DNA of 64,000 nucleotides, from contig JAKVBX010000020.1 of NCBI GenBank assembly GCA_022446795.1, forward strand, positions 1 through 64,000. The letters are read 5' to 3'. The notes below the pieces were generated by a model that had not been told where the DNA came from, searched no databases, and saw only the letters and a list, made by a program, of their open reading frames with translations. This DNA comes from Phycisphaerales bacterium (GTDB lineage Bacteria > Planctomycetota > Phycisphaerae > Phycisphaerales > SM1A02). Shown piece by piece: positions 8,826-19,024 of the stretch. Numbering within the stretch: position 1 is the stretch's first letter; the number at the start of each line of letters is the position of its first letter. The position numbers and the translations under genes are program-made.

Positions 8826-8941
8826 TACGGCCCCTGGGAGGCCCCCAGGAGGCTGCCGGGAGCTACTTCGGAATCGAGCACGTTCGCAGGAGATCGCCGC
8901 AGATGGCGGCATGATCGCCACATCGGTATACTCCGCCGCCG

Positions 8942-10096
8942 ATGACTGATGTCGCCTCCATGGAACTGACACCGCAGCAGGTCGCCTCCGGGCAGATCCG
9001 GCTGTCGAGCCTCCGGGATCGAATGGCCACGGCCGATCTCAAGGGGCTCATTGTCAGCAATGAGCATGACATCTGGTACCTCACCGGTTTCGTGGGGCAC
9101 TCGGCCCTGCTGCTGGTGACCGCCGAACGAGCGGTGATCATCTGCGACCGTCGCTACGAGGAACTGCTGCAGGCCTGGGCGGCCTGTGACCTCTTCGAGG
9201 TGGTCATGGGCGCTCGCCACAAGCTTGGTGTCGAGATCAAGCGGATCGCCGGCGAGGAAGACATGGATGTCATCGGGATCCAGGCCGAGGCGATGACCAT
9301 CGGGTTCCGCGACGGCCTGGCCAAGTCGATCGACGGCATCGATTTGAAACCGACGACCGGCCTGGTCTCGGCGATTCGACGATGCAAGCAGCCTGCCGAA
9401 CTGGAACTGGTGGAGCGAGCCATCGCCATCCAGGAAGCGGCCCTGGCCACCGTGCTGGAGGACCTGCGTCCGGGCATTACGGAAGCACAGTTCACGGCTC
9501 GATTGGAATACGAGATGCGGCTGGGCGGCGCCAGTGGTGCCAGCTTCGAGCCGATCGTCGGCAGTGGGCCCAACAGCTCGGTGATTCACCACATTCCCGG
9601 TGATCGCCCGGTGACCGATGGCATGCTGCTGGTTGACTGGGGGGCCCGGGTCGAGGGGTATTGCTCAGACCTCACGCGGACCATGTGCTTCGGGCCGATG
9701 CCCGAGCCGATGGAACGTGTCTACGAGGTCGTGCTGGATGCCCTGGAGACGGCCATCGCGGCCTGTGCGCCTGGCGCAGACTGTGCCGCGGTTGATGCGG
9801 CCGCTCGCGACGTGATCACCGAGGCCGGGTGGGGAGATCAATTCCCGCACGGACTGGGACACGGCGTGGGCATGGACGTTCATGAAGAGCCCTTCTTCAG
9901 CAATCGCTCCGGCGGAACGACGCTGGAGGCGGGCATGATCATGACCGTGGAGCCGGGGGTCTACCTCCCCGGAATCGGGGGTGTTCGTATCGAAGAAGAT
10001 GTGCTGATTACCGAAACAGGACATCGCGTTCTCTCCAGCTGGCCACGGGACCTCGAATCGGCCCGGCAGCCATCACTGGAAACCCGGAGGCGTTGA
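8942..10096 (+). CDS. M24 family aminopeptidase (Xaa-Pro peptidase, PepP/PepQ-like)
   Basis: 384 residues. A creatinase-like N-terminal domain (about 10-140) precedes a pita-bread metallopeptidase domain. The dinuclear metal ligands are visible: Asp in LLVDWGARV, Asp in YCSDLTRT, His in GLGHGVGMDVHEEPF, Glu in TVEPGVYLPG and Glu in VRIEEDVL. It should remove N-terminal residues before proline or cleave Xaa-Pro dipeptides. The ATG at 8942 lacks a clear ribosome site; an ATG at 8963 is an alternative. It ends one base before accB. In many bacteria pepP-efp-accB-accC form one cluster; here efp is missing. Confidence 0.9.
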   Translation: MTDVASMELTPQQVASGQIRLSSLRDRMATADLKGLIVSNEHDIWYLTGFVGHSALLLVTAERAVIICDRRYEELLQAWAACDLFEVVMGARHKLGVEIKRIAGEEDMDVIGIQAEAMTIGFRDGLAKSIDGIDLKPTTGLVSAIRRCKQPAELELVERAIAIQEAALATVLEDLRPGITEAQFTARLEYEMRLGGASGASFEPIVGSGPNSSVIHHIPGDRPVTDGMLLVDWGARVEGYCSDLTRTMCFGPMPEPMERVYEVVLDALETAIAACAPGADCAAVDAAARDVITEAGWGDQFPHGLGHGVGMDVHEEPFFSNRSGGTTLEAGMIMTVEPGVYLPGIGGVRIEEDVLITETGHRVLSSWPRDLESARQPSLETRRR

Positions 10097-10097
10097 G

Positions 10098-10586
10098 ATG
10101 ATTGATATTCGCAAGCTCAAGGAACTGGTGAGGCTGATGGTCGCCAACGACCTCACCGAGATCGACCTGCGTGACAGCGAGGAAACGGTCACGATCCACC
10201 GGCCGTCGCCCTATGCGTCACCCCAGGTGACACACCAGGCCGCACCGCCACCGATCGCTGTCGCGCCCGTGGCGGCCGCACCGACGTCAGCGGTCCCCGA
10301 GACCCAGGCGGCGCCGGCAGAATCGGCGGCGGATGACACCGCCGGCCTCGTGCCGATCCAGAGCCCCATGGTCGGGACGTTCTACTCGGCGGCTTCACCG
10401 GATGCCGACCCGTTCGTCCAGGTGGGATCGACCGTCGCCGAAGGCGAGGTCATCTGCCTGATCGAGGCCATGAAGATCTTCAACGAGATCAAGGCCGAGA
10501 CTTCCGGAACGGTCCAGAAGGTCCTGGTGTCCAATGGTGACGCCGTGGAGTTCGGTCAGGACCTGCTGCTGATCAAGCCGTCCTGA
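10098..10586 (+). CDS. accB: Biotin carboxyl carrier protein of acetyl-CoA carboxylase
   Basis: 162 residues. The N-terminal helix region (IDIRKLKELVRLMVANDLTE) is followed by a Pro/Ala linker (about 37-82) and a C-terminal biotinyl domain. Lys126 in the motif EAMKIFNE is the biotin attachment site, with the usual Ile-Phe variant after the Lys. The protein carries the carboxyl group from AccC to the carboxyltransferase for malonyl-CoA formation. GGAGG lies before the ATG at 10098, overlapping the end of the peptidase gene, and accC follows after 25 bases. Confidence 0.96.
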   Translation: MIDIRKLKELVRLMVANDLTEIDLRDSEETVTIHRPSPYASPQVTHQAAPPPIAVAPVAAAPTSAVPETQAAPAESAADDTAGLVPIQSPMVGTFYSAASPDADPFVQVGSTVAEGEVICLIEAMKIFNEIKAETSGTVQKVLVSNGDAVEFGQDLLLIKPS

Positions 10587-10611
10587 TACCCCGGAGCATG
10601 GAGCGCACCAG

Positions 10612-11976
10612 GTGTTTTCACGAATACTCATAGCGAATCGTGGCGAGATCGCCCTTCGGATCATCCGGGCGGCCCGGGAACTCGGAGCCGAGACGGTCTG
10701 CGTCTATTCCGAGGCGGATCGAGATGGGCCGTGGCTGGAACAGGCCGATCATCGCGTATGCATCGGTCCCGGTCCGGCACCGGAGTCCTACCTGCGCATC
10801 GACCGGATCATCTCCGCGGCGGAGACGACGCACGCGGATGCCATTCACCCGGGATACGGTTTCCTGGCCGAGAACGCGCAGTTCGCCGAGGTCTGTCGCG
10901 ACTGCCAGATTGCCTTCATCGGTCCCAGTCCCGAGGCCATGAGCCTCCTGGGCGACAAGGTGTCCTGTCGTGACATGGCCCGCCAGTCGGGAACGCCAAT
11001 CTTCCCGGGCAGTCCCGGTGAGATCGAGGAAGAGGAAGAGGCCCTCGCGGTGGCGGAGAAGATCGGCTACCCCGTGATCGTCAAGGCCGCCGCCGGCGGT
11101 GGTGGCCGTGGCATGCGGATCGCCCATGACGAGACCGAACTGGTCGCCGCCCTGAGCTCGGCCAGCCAGGAGGCGGTAGCCGCCTTTGGCAACGGCGCGG
11201 TCTACATCGAGAAGTTCCTTGAGCGGGCCCGGCACGTGGAAGTGCAGTGCCTCGGCGATCAACATGGCAATGCGATCCACCTGTACAACCGCGACTGCAC
11301 GTCCCAGCGGCGACACCAGAAACTCATCGAGGAAGGTCCGGCACCCGGCGTGCCCGAGGCCCTCCGCGACGAGGTCTGCGAATCCGCGGCCCGATTGATC
11401 AGGGCGGCCAAGTACTGTGGCGCGGCGACCTGCGAGTTCCTCATGGATGGATCCGGTGACTTCTACATGCTGGAGGTCAACACCCGGATCCAGGTGGAGC
11501 ATCCCGTCACCGAGATGATCACCGGCGTGGACCTCGTGAAGGAGATGATCCGATGCGCGGCCGGTGAGCCCTTGTCATTGAGCCAGTCGGATATCTCGGT
11601 GACCGGTCACTCCATCGAGTGCCGGGTGAATGCCGAGGACCCGGATAACGACTTTCGGCCCCAGCCCGGCGTCGTGGATACCTTCCAGGCGCCCGGTGGC
11701 TTCGGCGTCCGCGTCGACAGCCATGTTCGGGCCGGCTACCGGGTACCACCCAACTACGACTCGATGATCGCCAAGCTCATCGTGCATGGCCGGGATCGAA
11801 CCGAGGCGATTGCCCGGATGAAGTCCGCCATTGATGAGTTCCGGATCGGTCCCATCAAGACCACGCTGCCGCTGCATCGGAGACTGCTGGAGACCCCGCA
11901 GTTCGTCGACGTGGACTTCGATATCCACTACGTGGAACGGTTGCTGGAAGCGGAGCAGGCTGCTGCGGCCAAGTGA
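10612..11976 (+). CDS. accC: Biotin carboxylase of acetyl-CoA carboxylase
   Basis: 454 residues from a GTG at 10612 giving MFSRILIANRGEIALRII, the classic N-terminus. ATP-grasp enzyme that carboxylates biotin on AccB using bicarbonate and ATP. Visible are the glycine-rich ATP loop AAAGGGGRGMRIA, the catalytic stretch EVNTRIQVEHPVTE with metal-binding Glu and Arg, and GFLAENAQFAE in the N-terminal domain. Length is normal. The carboxyltransferase genes accA and accD are not in the window. Converges with the minus-strand CvpA-like gene. Confidence 0.96.
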   Translation: MFSRILIANRGEIALRIIRAARELGAETVCVYSEADRDGPWLEQADHRVCIGPGPAPESYLRIDRIISAAETTHADAIHPGYGFLAENAQFAEVCRDCQIAFIGPSPEAMSLLGDKVSCRDMARQSGTPIFPGSPGEIEEEEEALAVAEKIGYPVIVKAAAGGGGRGMRIAHDETELVAALSSASQEAVAAFGNGAVYIEKFLERARHVEVQCLGDQHGNAIHLYNRDCTSQRRHQKLIEEGPAPGVPEALRDEVCESAARLIRAAKYCGAATCEFLMDGSGDFYMLEVNTRIQVEHPVTEMITGVDLVKEMIRCAAGEPLSLSQSDISVTGHSIECRVNAEDPDNDFRPQPGVVDTFQAPGGFGVRVDSHVRAGYRVPPNYDSMIAKLIVHGRDRTEAIARMKSAIDEFRIGPIKTTLPLHRRLLETPQFVDVDFDIHYVERLLEAEQAAAAK

Positions 11977-11994
11977 GCCGACCGGCTGACGCGA

Positions 11995-13629
11995 TCAGGG
12001 ACGGGTCTGGACGCCCTCGATGTAGCCGACCATGACATCGCCCAGGTACAGCTCGTCCAGGGTCGATCCATTGGTGACTTCGAAGAAGAGAACCATCTGC
12101 TGCGTACTGCCGCTGGCGGGCTGGGTGCCCAGTTCCTCCAGCGTCCGCAGGAAGTTCGTCCGGTCGAGCTTGATTTCCGTTCCCTCGCGGCCCTTGTAGT
12201 AGTAGCCGATGGGGGCGTAGGTATTCCCGTCGGTATCCGTCAGCTGGAGCCGGTCGCCCGGTCGCGACAGCTTGCGGACCTCGCTGAAGAGGTTGGCGGG
12301 GGAGTACCGGCTGACGTCGACCTGGATGATCGTCGTGCCCTCGGTCTGGGAGATGCCGCGGATCTGAAGGCCTCTGCCGACCCGGCCGGCATTCCCCAGT
12401 CGGACCGTCATGTAGCCCTCGGTCAGGTAACCGCCTTCCTCGGACATGGAACTGGGCATCTTGTTCTTGGAGACCGACCGCAGGAACTTCAGGTTGGCGC
12501 CAACCTTGACGGCGGAGGAAATGTCCCCGCCGGGATCAAGATCGAACTCCGCCTGTCGTCCCAGGGGTTGGGCGTCCGAGAGGACGACCAGGAAGTCACG
12601 ATCCCGCGGTTCGTCCAGGGCGAGCCGAAGCCCCTTGAGCTGGATGAAGTTCGGCTCGAAATCCTCCGGGACCTCGAAGATGAACTTGGCCTTGGTCTGC
12701 TCGCGGCCCGGGACGCTCGTGACGTAGTTCGACATGTCATCAAAGCGGTAGAAGCCGGGGAAGATCGCGTCCATCTGACCACCGACGGCGGTGTCCTGGA
12801 CCCAGTAGGACGGGTAGATGATCTCCGGGGTCTTGGTGCCGTAGGATTTGCCTACGAGGCGGGCCTGGCCCTTGGCCACGGTCAGCTGGCGACCGAAGTC
12901 GCGGGCCGTGGCATCGAATTCCACCGGAACGGTGATGTACCGGCGTCCATCGAACTCACTGACCATCGGCGTCGAGGCCACGGCTGCATCGGGAACGAAG
13001 TAGACCTGGCCCTTGTCGCCATTGACGGTGTCACGCAGGAGCGTGGACTGCTTGTAGAGCTCGGGGTTGTACTGTCGCAGCGGCGTGCCGCCGATGTCCG
13101 GTCGCAGGCCGGTGACGCTGGCCAACTCGTAGAAGCCGGTGGCGAGCCAATCTGCTGGCAGCCACATCTTGGCGCCGACCTCGGTGATCTCACTGGTGCC
13201 GCTCTTGGATCGGCCGTAGCCCTTGTAGCCCATGAACTCGTGAGGTCGTTGGAGGAAGCCGATGCCCGTCAGCAGGAGGCCGACGGCCAGGATTCCGGCT
13301 ACGGCGCCAGTGACGAAGCCACCAGCCATGTCGAGCGCGGGGGGGAGCGACAGGTTCTCGGGAACCAGGCGATCGGTGCCGACTCGCAGCAGGACCAGGA
13401 CGCCCACGAAGACGAAGACGAACGACAGCCCCGAGATGTAGTTGTCCATGAAGGCGGTATTGCCCATCGCGAGATCCCAGACCAGGAGTTCCCAGACCGA
13501 GATGCTGACGGCGCCGGCCACGATCACCGCAGCCATGTGCAACAGGCCACTGAAGAATCCCTGGTTCGACCACCAGTAGGCGATCAGGAAGACCATGATG
13601 ATGATCATGAAGTTGAAGATGGCACTCAT
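11995..13629 (-). CDS. CvpA-like membrane protein with large soluble C-terminal domain
   Basis: 544 residues. The first 135 hold about four transmembrane helices (FMIIIMVFLIAYWW, GLLHMAAVIVAGAV, FVFVFVGVLVLLRVG, FVTGAVAGILAVGLLLTG), laid out as in colicin-V-production protein CvpA. The remaining 400 residues are soluble, probably periplasmic, with beta-rich stretches and no recognised domain. Planctomycetes often fuse such an extension to CvpA. It is downstream of the GspE-like gene on the same strand with an 18-base gap and good coupling, so it probably acts with it at the inner membrane. Exact role unknown. Confidence 0.7.
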   Translation of the reverse strand: MSAIFNFMIIIMVFLIAYWWSNQGFFSGLLHMAAVIVAGAVSISVWELLVWDLAMGNTAFMDNYISGLSFVFVFVGVLVLLRVGTDRLVPENLSLPPALDMAGGFVTGAVAGILAVGLLLTGIGFLQRPHEFMGYKGYGRSKSGTSEITEVGAKMWLPADWLATGFYELASVTGLRPDIGGTPLRQYNPELYKQSTLLRDTVNGDKGQVYFVPDAAVASTPMVSEFDGRRYITVPVEFDATARDFGRQLTVAKGQARLVGKSYGTKTPEIIYPSYWVQDTAVGGQMDAIFPGFYRFDDMSNYVTSVPGREQTKAKFIFEVPEDFEPNFIQLKGLRLALDEPRDRDFLVVLSDAQPLGRQAEFDLDPGGDISSAVKVGANLKFLRSVSKNKMPSSMSEEGGYLTEGYMTVRLGNAGRVGRGLQIRGISQTEGTTIIQVDVSRYSPANLFSEVRKLSRPGDRLQLTDTDGNTYAPIGYYYKGREGTEIKLDRTNFLRTLEELGTQPASGSTQQMVLFFEVTNGSTLDELYLGDVMVGYIEGVQTRP

Positions 13630-13647
13630 CTGGAACTCCGTTCGCGC

Positions 13648-15321
13648 TCAGGCCTTTGAGGTGCCCGAGGGCTCCTTGGGGGCAGTCGTCTTCTTCTTCG
13701 GTGACAGGACGCGGCCGATCTCCTCCAGCGAGGTCTCGCCAGCGACGGCTTTCTTCAAAGCAGCTTCCTGGATGTTCGGTGTCTTCTCGCGGCGAGCCGC
13801 GGTCAGGGCGGCCTGGAGGTCGCCCTTGACGATGTGCATCCGGGCATCCTCGGAGATCGGGGTCACCTCGAAGACGCCGATGGCGCCGAGGTAGCCCGAT
13901 CCGCGGCACACGGGGCACTCGAGGATCTTGTTGCGATCCTGGATCTTGCCACCGGCTCGGTACAACTCGGTCCCCTCCGGCAGGCGGAATCGACCGGCGT
14001 CCGTCGGGACAAAGCCGACCTTGCAGTTGTCGCAGAGTCGACGCATCAGTCGCTGGTGCACGATGGCCCGCAGGGGATTGCCCGCGAGGCTCGTATCGCC
14101 GACATGCTGCAGCCACTGCGTCAGCGTGGCCGGTGTGCTGCCGGCGTTCATGGACAGGTAGAGCAGTGGGCCATCGGCGCCGGAGGCGGCGGCGGTCTTC
14201 GCGGTGTCGGCATCCTGGACGCCGGCAACGAAGATCACGTCCGGGTCACGGCGGAGCATGGACTGCAGCATCTTGGCGAAATCGACCTGTGGGTCGGTCG
14301 CGTCCCAGACCTGCTGCACGGCACCTTCCATCTCGGCCTCGACCTCTCGTTCCAGGGAGCGGACGTTGGAGGTGTATGAGTCGTGGATCGACATCAGGGC
14401 GTAGCCGGTTGTCGTCAGGCCCATGCCCGTAGGCGAGGACAGCAGCACGATGCCGTGGCGGTTCTCTTCCTTGACCAGTGGATCCAGGACAGCCCGTTGG
14501 TTCTTCAGCAGCCCCAGTCCGTCATATGGGATGCGGACCTGCTGGGCCCGATCGAAGTCGATGCGAAGGACCTGTCCCTTGGAGGTGCCGGAGGTCGTGG
14601 CGGTCAACCGATGGTGGCTGCCGCCGCTCGACACCTGGAACTCGCCGATCTGGCGGCGTCGGCTCTCGGAAAGGTCCATGCCCGCCATGGTGCGGACGAG
14701 ATTGAAGACCTTGGCCCCGGACTCGGTGTCCAGGGTGTCGACCTTGGTGCGGATGGTGTCCACGGTCTGCGTGGCCAGGCAACCGCCGGAGCCCAGGAGC
14801 AGGTCCACCCGGTTGGCCCGGGCTTCCATGGCTGGTGCCAGGATGCTCTCCAGCGAGAGGAAGATGGCCCGGGCGGGATCCTCCTGCGACGGAATCGCCA
14901 CGGATTCCTTGGAGGAATCGGTGTAGCTCAGTGTCACGTCGCGAAGCGCCTTCTGGGCCGCCTTCTGCTGCCTGGCTTCCGGGGAGCGGGTGAAGCTGAT
15001 CGCGTAGCGAGCCGTCTCCGGAACGTTGGCGTTCCGAATCTTCCAGTACACCAGGGTCGGGGCGAACATCACCAGGACGCCGACCGGCCAGCCCACGTAG
15101 AACATCCAGCCGAAGATCATGATGCCGATGCCCACCAGTGCGCAGAGCAGGTGGGCGAGATTCCATCGCTCGACATTGAAGCGGTAGAACTTCGCGTCGG
15201 GCTGGATTTTTGCCGCAACGAGCCAGGCCCACCAGGCCACGACACCCCAGATGACCAGTGGCTTCCAAGGGCTGAGGAGGAAGACCGAGATGTCGCTCAG
15301 GAACAGGTGAAGATCAGGCAT
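13648..15321 (-). CDS. GspE/PilB-like protein with membrane N-terminus and degenerate ATPase motifs
   Basis: 557 residues. Helices at about 22-37 and 58-93 anchor it, which is unusual because GspE/PilB ATPases are soluble. Residues 270-480 align by eye with the GspE core, but key residues are lost. Walker A reads SPTGMGLTT (296-304) with Leu302 where the Lys should be. Walker B reads DPDVIFVAGVQD (359-370) with Gly367 in place of the Glu. The His box reads DGPLLYLSMN without His. The zinc tetracysteine is kept (Cys430, 433, 469, 472). It therefore probably binds or hydrolyses ATP poorly or not at all and may be a structural or regulatory partner of PilT, encoded just upstream. Confidence 0.75.
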   Translation of the reverse strand: MPDLHLFLSDISVFLLSPWKPLVIWGVVAWWAWLVAAKIQPDAKFYRFNVERWNLAHLLCALVGIGIMIFGWMFYVGWPVGVLVMFAPTLVYWKIRNANVPETARYAISFTRSPEARQQKAAQKALRDVTLSYTDSSKESVAIPSQEDPARAIFLSLESILAPAMEARANRVDLLLGSGGCLATQTVDTIRTKVDTLDTESGAKVFNLVRTMAGMDLSESRRRQIGEFQVSSGGSHHRLTATTSGTSKGQVLRIDFDRAQQVRIPYDGLGLLKNQRAVLDPLVKEENRHGIVLLSSPTGMGLTTTGYALMSIHDSYTSNVRSLEREVEAEMEGAVQQVWDATDPQVDFAKMLQSMLRRDPDVIFVAGVQDADTAKTAAASGADGPLLYLSMNAGSTPATLTQWLQHVGDTSLAGNPLRAIVHQRLMRRLCDNCKVGFVPTDAGRFRLPEGTELYRAGGKIQDRNKILECPVCRGSGYLGAIGVFEVTPISEDARMHIVKGDLQAALTAARREKTPNIQEAALKKAVAGETSLEEIGRVLSPKKKTTAPKEPSGTSKA

Positions 15322-15370
15322 CGTCGTGTGTTCTTACTGTCAGAGAGTGTGGGGAGACTGAAGCAGGGGC

Positions 15371-16516
15371 TCAACTGATTCCCTTGAGCCGCATCTTGAG
15401 TTCCTCGGGCTTGGGCGTGGCTTCGAGGGCGACCTTGTGGTGAATCATCTCCTCTTCCACGAGCGTCACCAGGGCCGACGTGAAGTCCAGCATGCCTTCC
15501 TGGTGTGATCGCTTGAGGACGTCGAGCAGTTCGCCCTCGCGGCCCTCGAGAATGTACTTCTGCACGATGGGGGTACCCAGGAGGATCTCCACGGCGGGGA
15601 TCCGGGCGATGTTCTTGTGCAGCGTCGGGAGCAGCTTCTGGTAGATGATGGCCCGGATGTTGTAGGCCAGCAGCTTGCGGATCTGCGGGACCTCGCCCTC
15701 GTCGAAGAGGTCGTAGATACGGCCGAAGGTCTGCCAGGCGGAGGAGGCGTGGATGGTTCCGAAGACCAGGTGGCCCGTCTCGGCCGCGCGAATGGCGGCC
15801 TCGAAGGTCTCCTTGTCCCGCATCTCGCCCACGAGCACCACGTCGGGATCTTCGCGGACCAGGGCCCGAAGCGCCTCGTTGAAGTTGAGGCAGTCAATGC
15901 CCACTTCCCGCTGGTTGATGGTCGATTTCTCTTCCTTGAAGATGTACTCGATCGGGTCCTCGATGGTCACGATGTGACATCGGCGACGCTCGTTGACATA
16001 TTGGAGCATCGCCGCGATGGACGTACTCTTGCCCGAGCCGGTAACGCCGGCGAAGAGGATCAGGCCGTTGGCCGACATGGCGACCGGGCCGAGGACGTCG
16101 GGAATGTGGAGATCCTCGAAGGTCTTGATATCGGAGGTAATCAGTCGGCAGGCGTAGGAGACCTTGCCGCGGGTCATGAAGATGTTGACCCGGAACCGGC
16201 GGTCCTCGTCGTAGTCGTAGGCGATATCCATCTGGCCGCGGATGCTGAAGGCCTCGTACTGGTGACTATCAAGGACATCGAAGGCGATCTGGTGGGCATC
16301 TTCCCGGGAGACCATCTCGGCGCTGAGCGTTCGCAGGGCGCCACGAACGCGGATCCGTGGGATGGCGTCGGCCTTGATGTGGATGTCGGAGGCCTCATGC
16401 GCGATACAGGCCTTCAGGAAGGTCCTGAACAGCTTCTCGCCTTCTCCCTGGTCCGTCCCCTTCGCGTGATGGACAAGGCGGGGGCCAGATGCACCATTGC
16501 TGGTCGTAACGTCCAC
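15371..16516 (-). CDS. pilT: PilT-type twitching motility/retraction ATPase
   Basis: 381 residues from a GTG at 16516, which has GAGGAG seven bases upstream; the longer frame upstream lacks family similarity and runs into guaB's leader. All catalytic motifs are intact: Walker A GVTGSGKS (157-164), Asp box TIEDPIEY, Walker B DPDVVLVGEMRD with Glu231, and His box TGHLVFGTIH. The C-terminal AIRAG-type element is replaced by NIRAIIYQKLLP. In other bacteria PilT depolymerises type IV pili. No pilin, PilB, PilC or secretin gene is nearby; its neighbours are the degenerate GspE-like and CvpA-like genes. Confidence 0.88.
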   Translation of the reverse strand: MDVTTSNGASGPRLVHHAKGTDQGEGEKLFRTFLKACIAHEASDIHIKADAIPRIRVRGALRTLSAEMVSREDAHQIAFDVLDSHQYEAFSIRGQMDIAYDYDEDRRFRVNIFMTRGKVSYACRLITSDIKTFEDLHIPDVLGPVAMSANGLILFAGVTGSGKSTSIAAMLQYVNERRRCHIVTIEDPIEYIFKEEKSTINQREVGIDCLNFNEALRALVREDPDVVLVGEMRDKETFEAAIRAAETGHLVFGTIHASSAWQTFGRIYDLFDEGEVPQIRKLLAYNIRAIIYQKLLPTLHKNIARIPAVEILLGTPIVQKYILEGREGELLDVLKRSHQEGMLDFTSALVTLVEEEMIHHKVALEATPKPEELKMRLKGIS

Positions 16517-16581
16517 GTGGAGGCTCCTCGGGCATGGCCCGCCCCGTCCTCGGGGCGGCCGAATCGAACCGGTCACTCTAG

Positions 16582-18162
<1,581 letters not shown>

Positions 18163-18196
18163 GTATCGACAAGGCCAGCCATTGGGGAGTCTGGGC

Positions 18197-18946
18197 ATGG
18201 GAAGTTCATACGAGGTTCGTCGCGACGGTCTCCTGATCGGGGTGTACTCATCCACGGAACTTCGTGATCTGGCGGGCAATCACGAAATCACCTCGGCGGA
18301 TGAGATTCGTCGCCTGGGCGAGGACCGCTGGTACCCGATCGCCAAGGTTCGCGGTTTGCAGGTGCCGTCCGCACCTCCCGAGTCACCGCCCGTGAAGAAG
18401 GTTGATGGTGTCGAGAAGTCGGCGCCGCTGCCCATTGCCGATTCGGACCCCGGGATCGAGGATGTTGACGACAGTCCAGTTGTGGCGTCGGGCCTCTGGG
18501 AGGCGACAACGGCTGATGCGATTGAAGAAGCGGTCAACGAGCCGGCTGCAGCAGTAGCGGACGATCCGTTTGACGAAGCGGTCGAGGAGCCGGCTGCAGC
18601 AGTAGCGGACGATCCGTTTGAAGAAGCGGTTGAGGAACCGACTGTGGACGTTCCGGCCGATCCCTTCGCAGTCGCAGTTGAAGAGCCGGCCGTTGAAGTT
18701 CCGGACGATCCTTTTGAAGAAGCGGTTGAGGAGCCGGCGGCAGCAGTAGCAGACGATCCGTTCGCGGGGGCCGTTGAAGAGCCGGCTGTTGAAGTTCCGG
18801 CCGATCCGTTCGCGGGCGCCGTTGAAGAGCCGGTCGTTGAAGTCCCGGCCGATCCGTTTGCAGACGCAGTTGAAGAGCCGGCTGTGGACGTTCCTGCTGA
18901 TCCGTTTGGGGATCCGGATTCAAAGGCGCCCATGGATTCTCAGTGA
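18197..18946 (+). CDS. GYF_2-like domain protein with eight acidic 16-residue repeats
   Basis: 249 residues from the ATG at 18197 (GGGGAG upstream), preferred over a TTG five codons earlier. The N-terminal 50 residues (YEVRRDGLLIGVYSSTELR ... DRWYPIAKV) resemble the GYF_2/DUF4339 fold, a small peptide-binding module common in planctomycetes. A linker follows, then eight tandem copies of a 16-residue acidic unit of the form AVEEPAVEVPADPF. There is no signal peptide or membrane segment, so it is cytoplasmic unless exported otherwise. The tail is probably an extended, negatively charged linker or binding array. Function unknown. Confidence 0.75.
   Translation: MGSSYEVRRDGLLIGVYSSTELRDLAGNHEITSADEIRRLGEDRWYPIAKVRGLQVPSAPPESPPVKKVDGVEKSAPLPIADSDPGIEDVDDSPVVASGLWEATTADAIEEAVNEPAAAVADDPFDEAVEEPAAAVADDPFEEAVEEPTVDVPADPFAVAVEEPAVEVPDDPFEEAVEEPAAAVADDPFAGAVEEPAVEVPADPFAGAVEEPVVEVPADPFADAVEEPAVDVPADPFGDPDSKAPMDSQ
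18527..18910 (+). repeat. Eight tandem 48-bp coding repeats
   Basis: Eight head-to-tail 48-bp units inside the GYF-like gene, each encoding E/G/V/D-A-V-E-E-P followed by AAVADDPF, VEVPADPF or VDVPADPF variants. The variants alternate, and units two and five, and six and seven, are closest, a pattern that suggests duplication by slippage or unequal crossover. The number of copies is likely to vary between strains. The repeats also keep a long artificial frame open on the opposite strand. Confidence 0.9.
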
Positions 18947-19024
18947 GTGCTGATCGTGCGGTGCCCATTGGCCGACGGGAAATGGCCAGGTTGATGAGCG
19001 GCTGGAGAATCGGTTGCCCGATGG

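Noticed and set aside
18280-18933. Minus-strand frame of about 217 residues rich in Ser, Ala, Gly and Thr
   Set aside because: It is the complement of the 48-bp repeats in the GYF-like gene. No ribosome site, signal or known domain.
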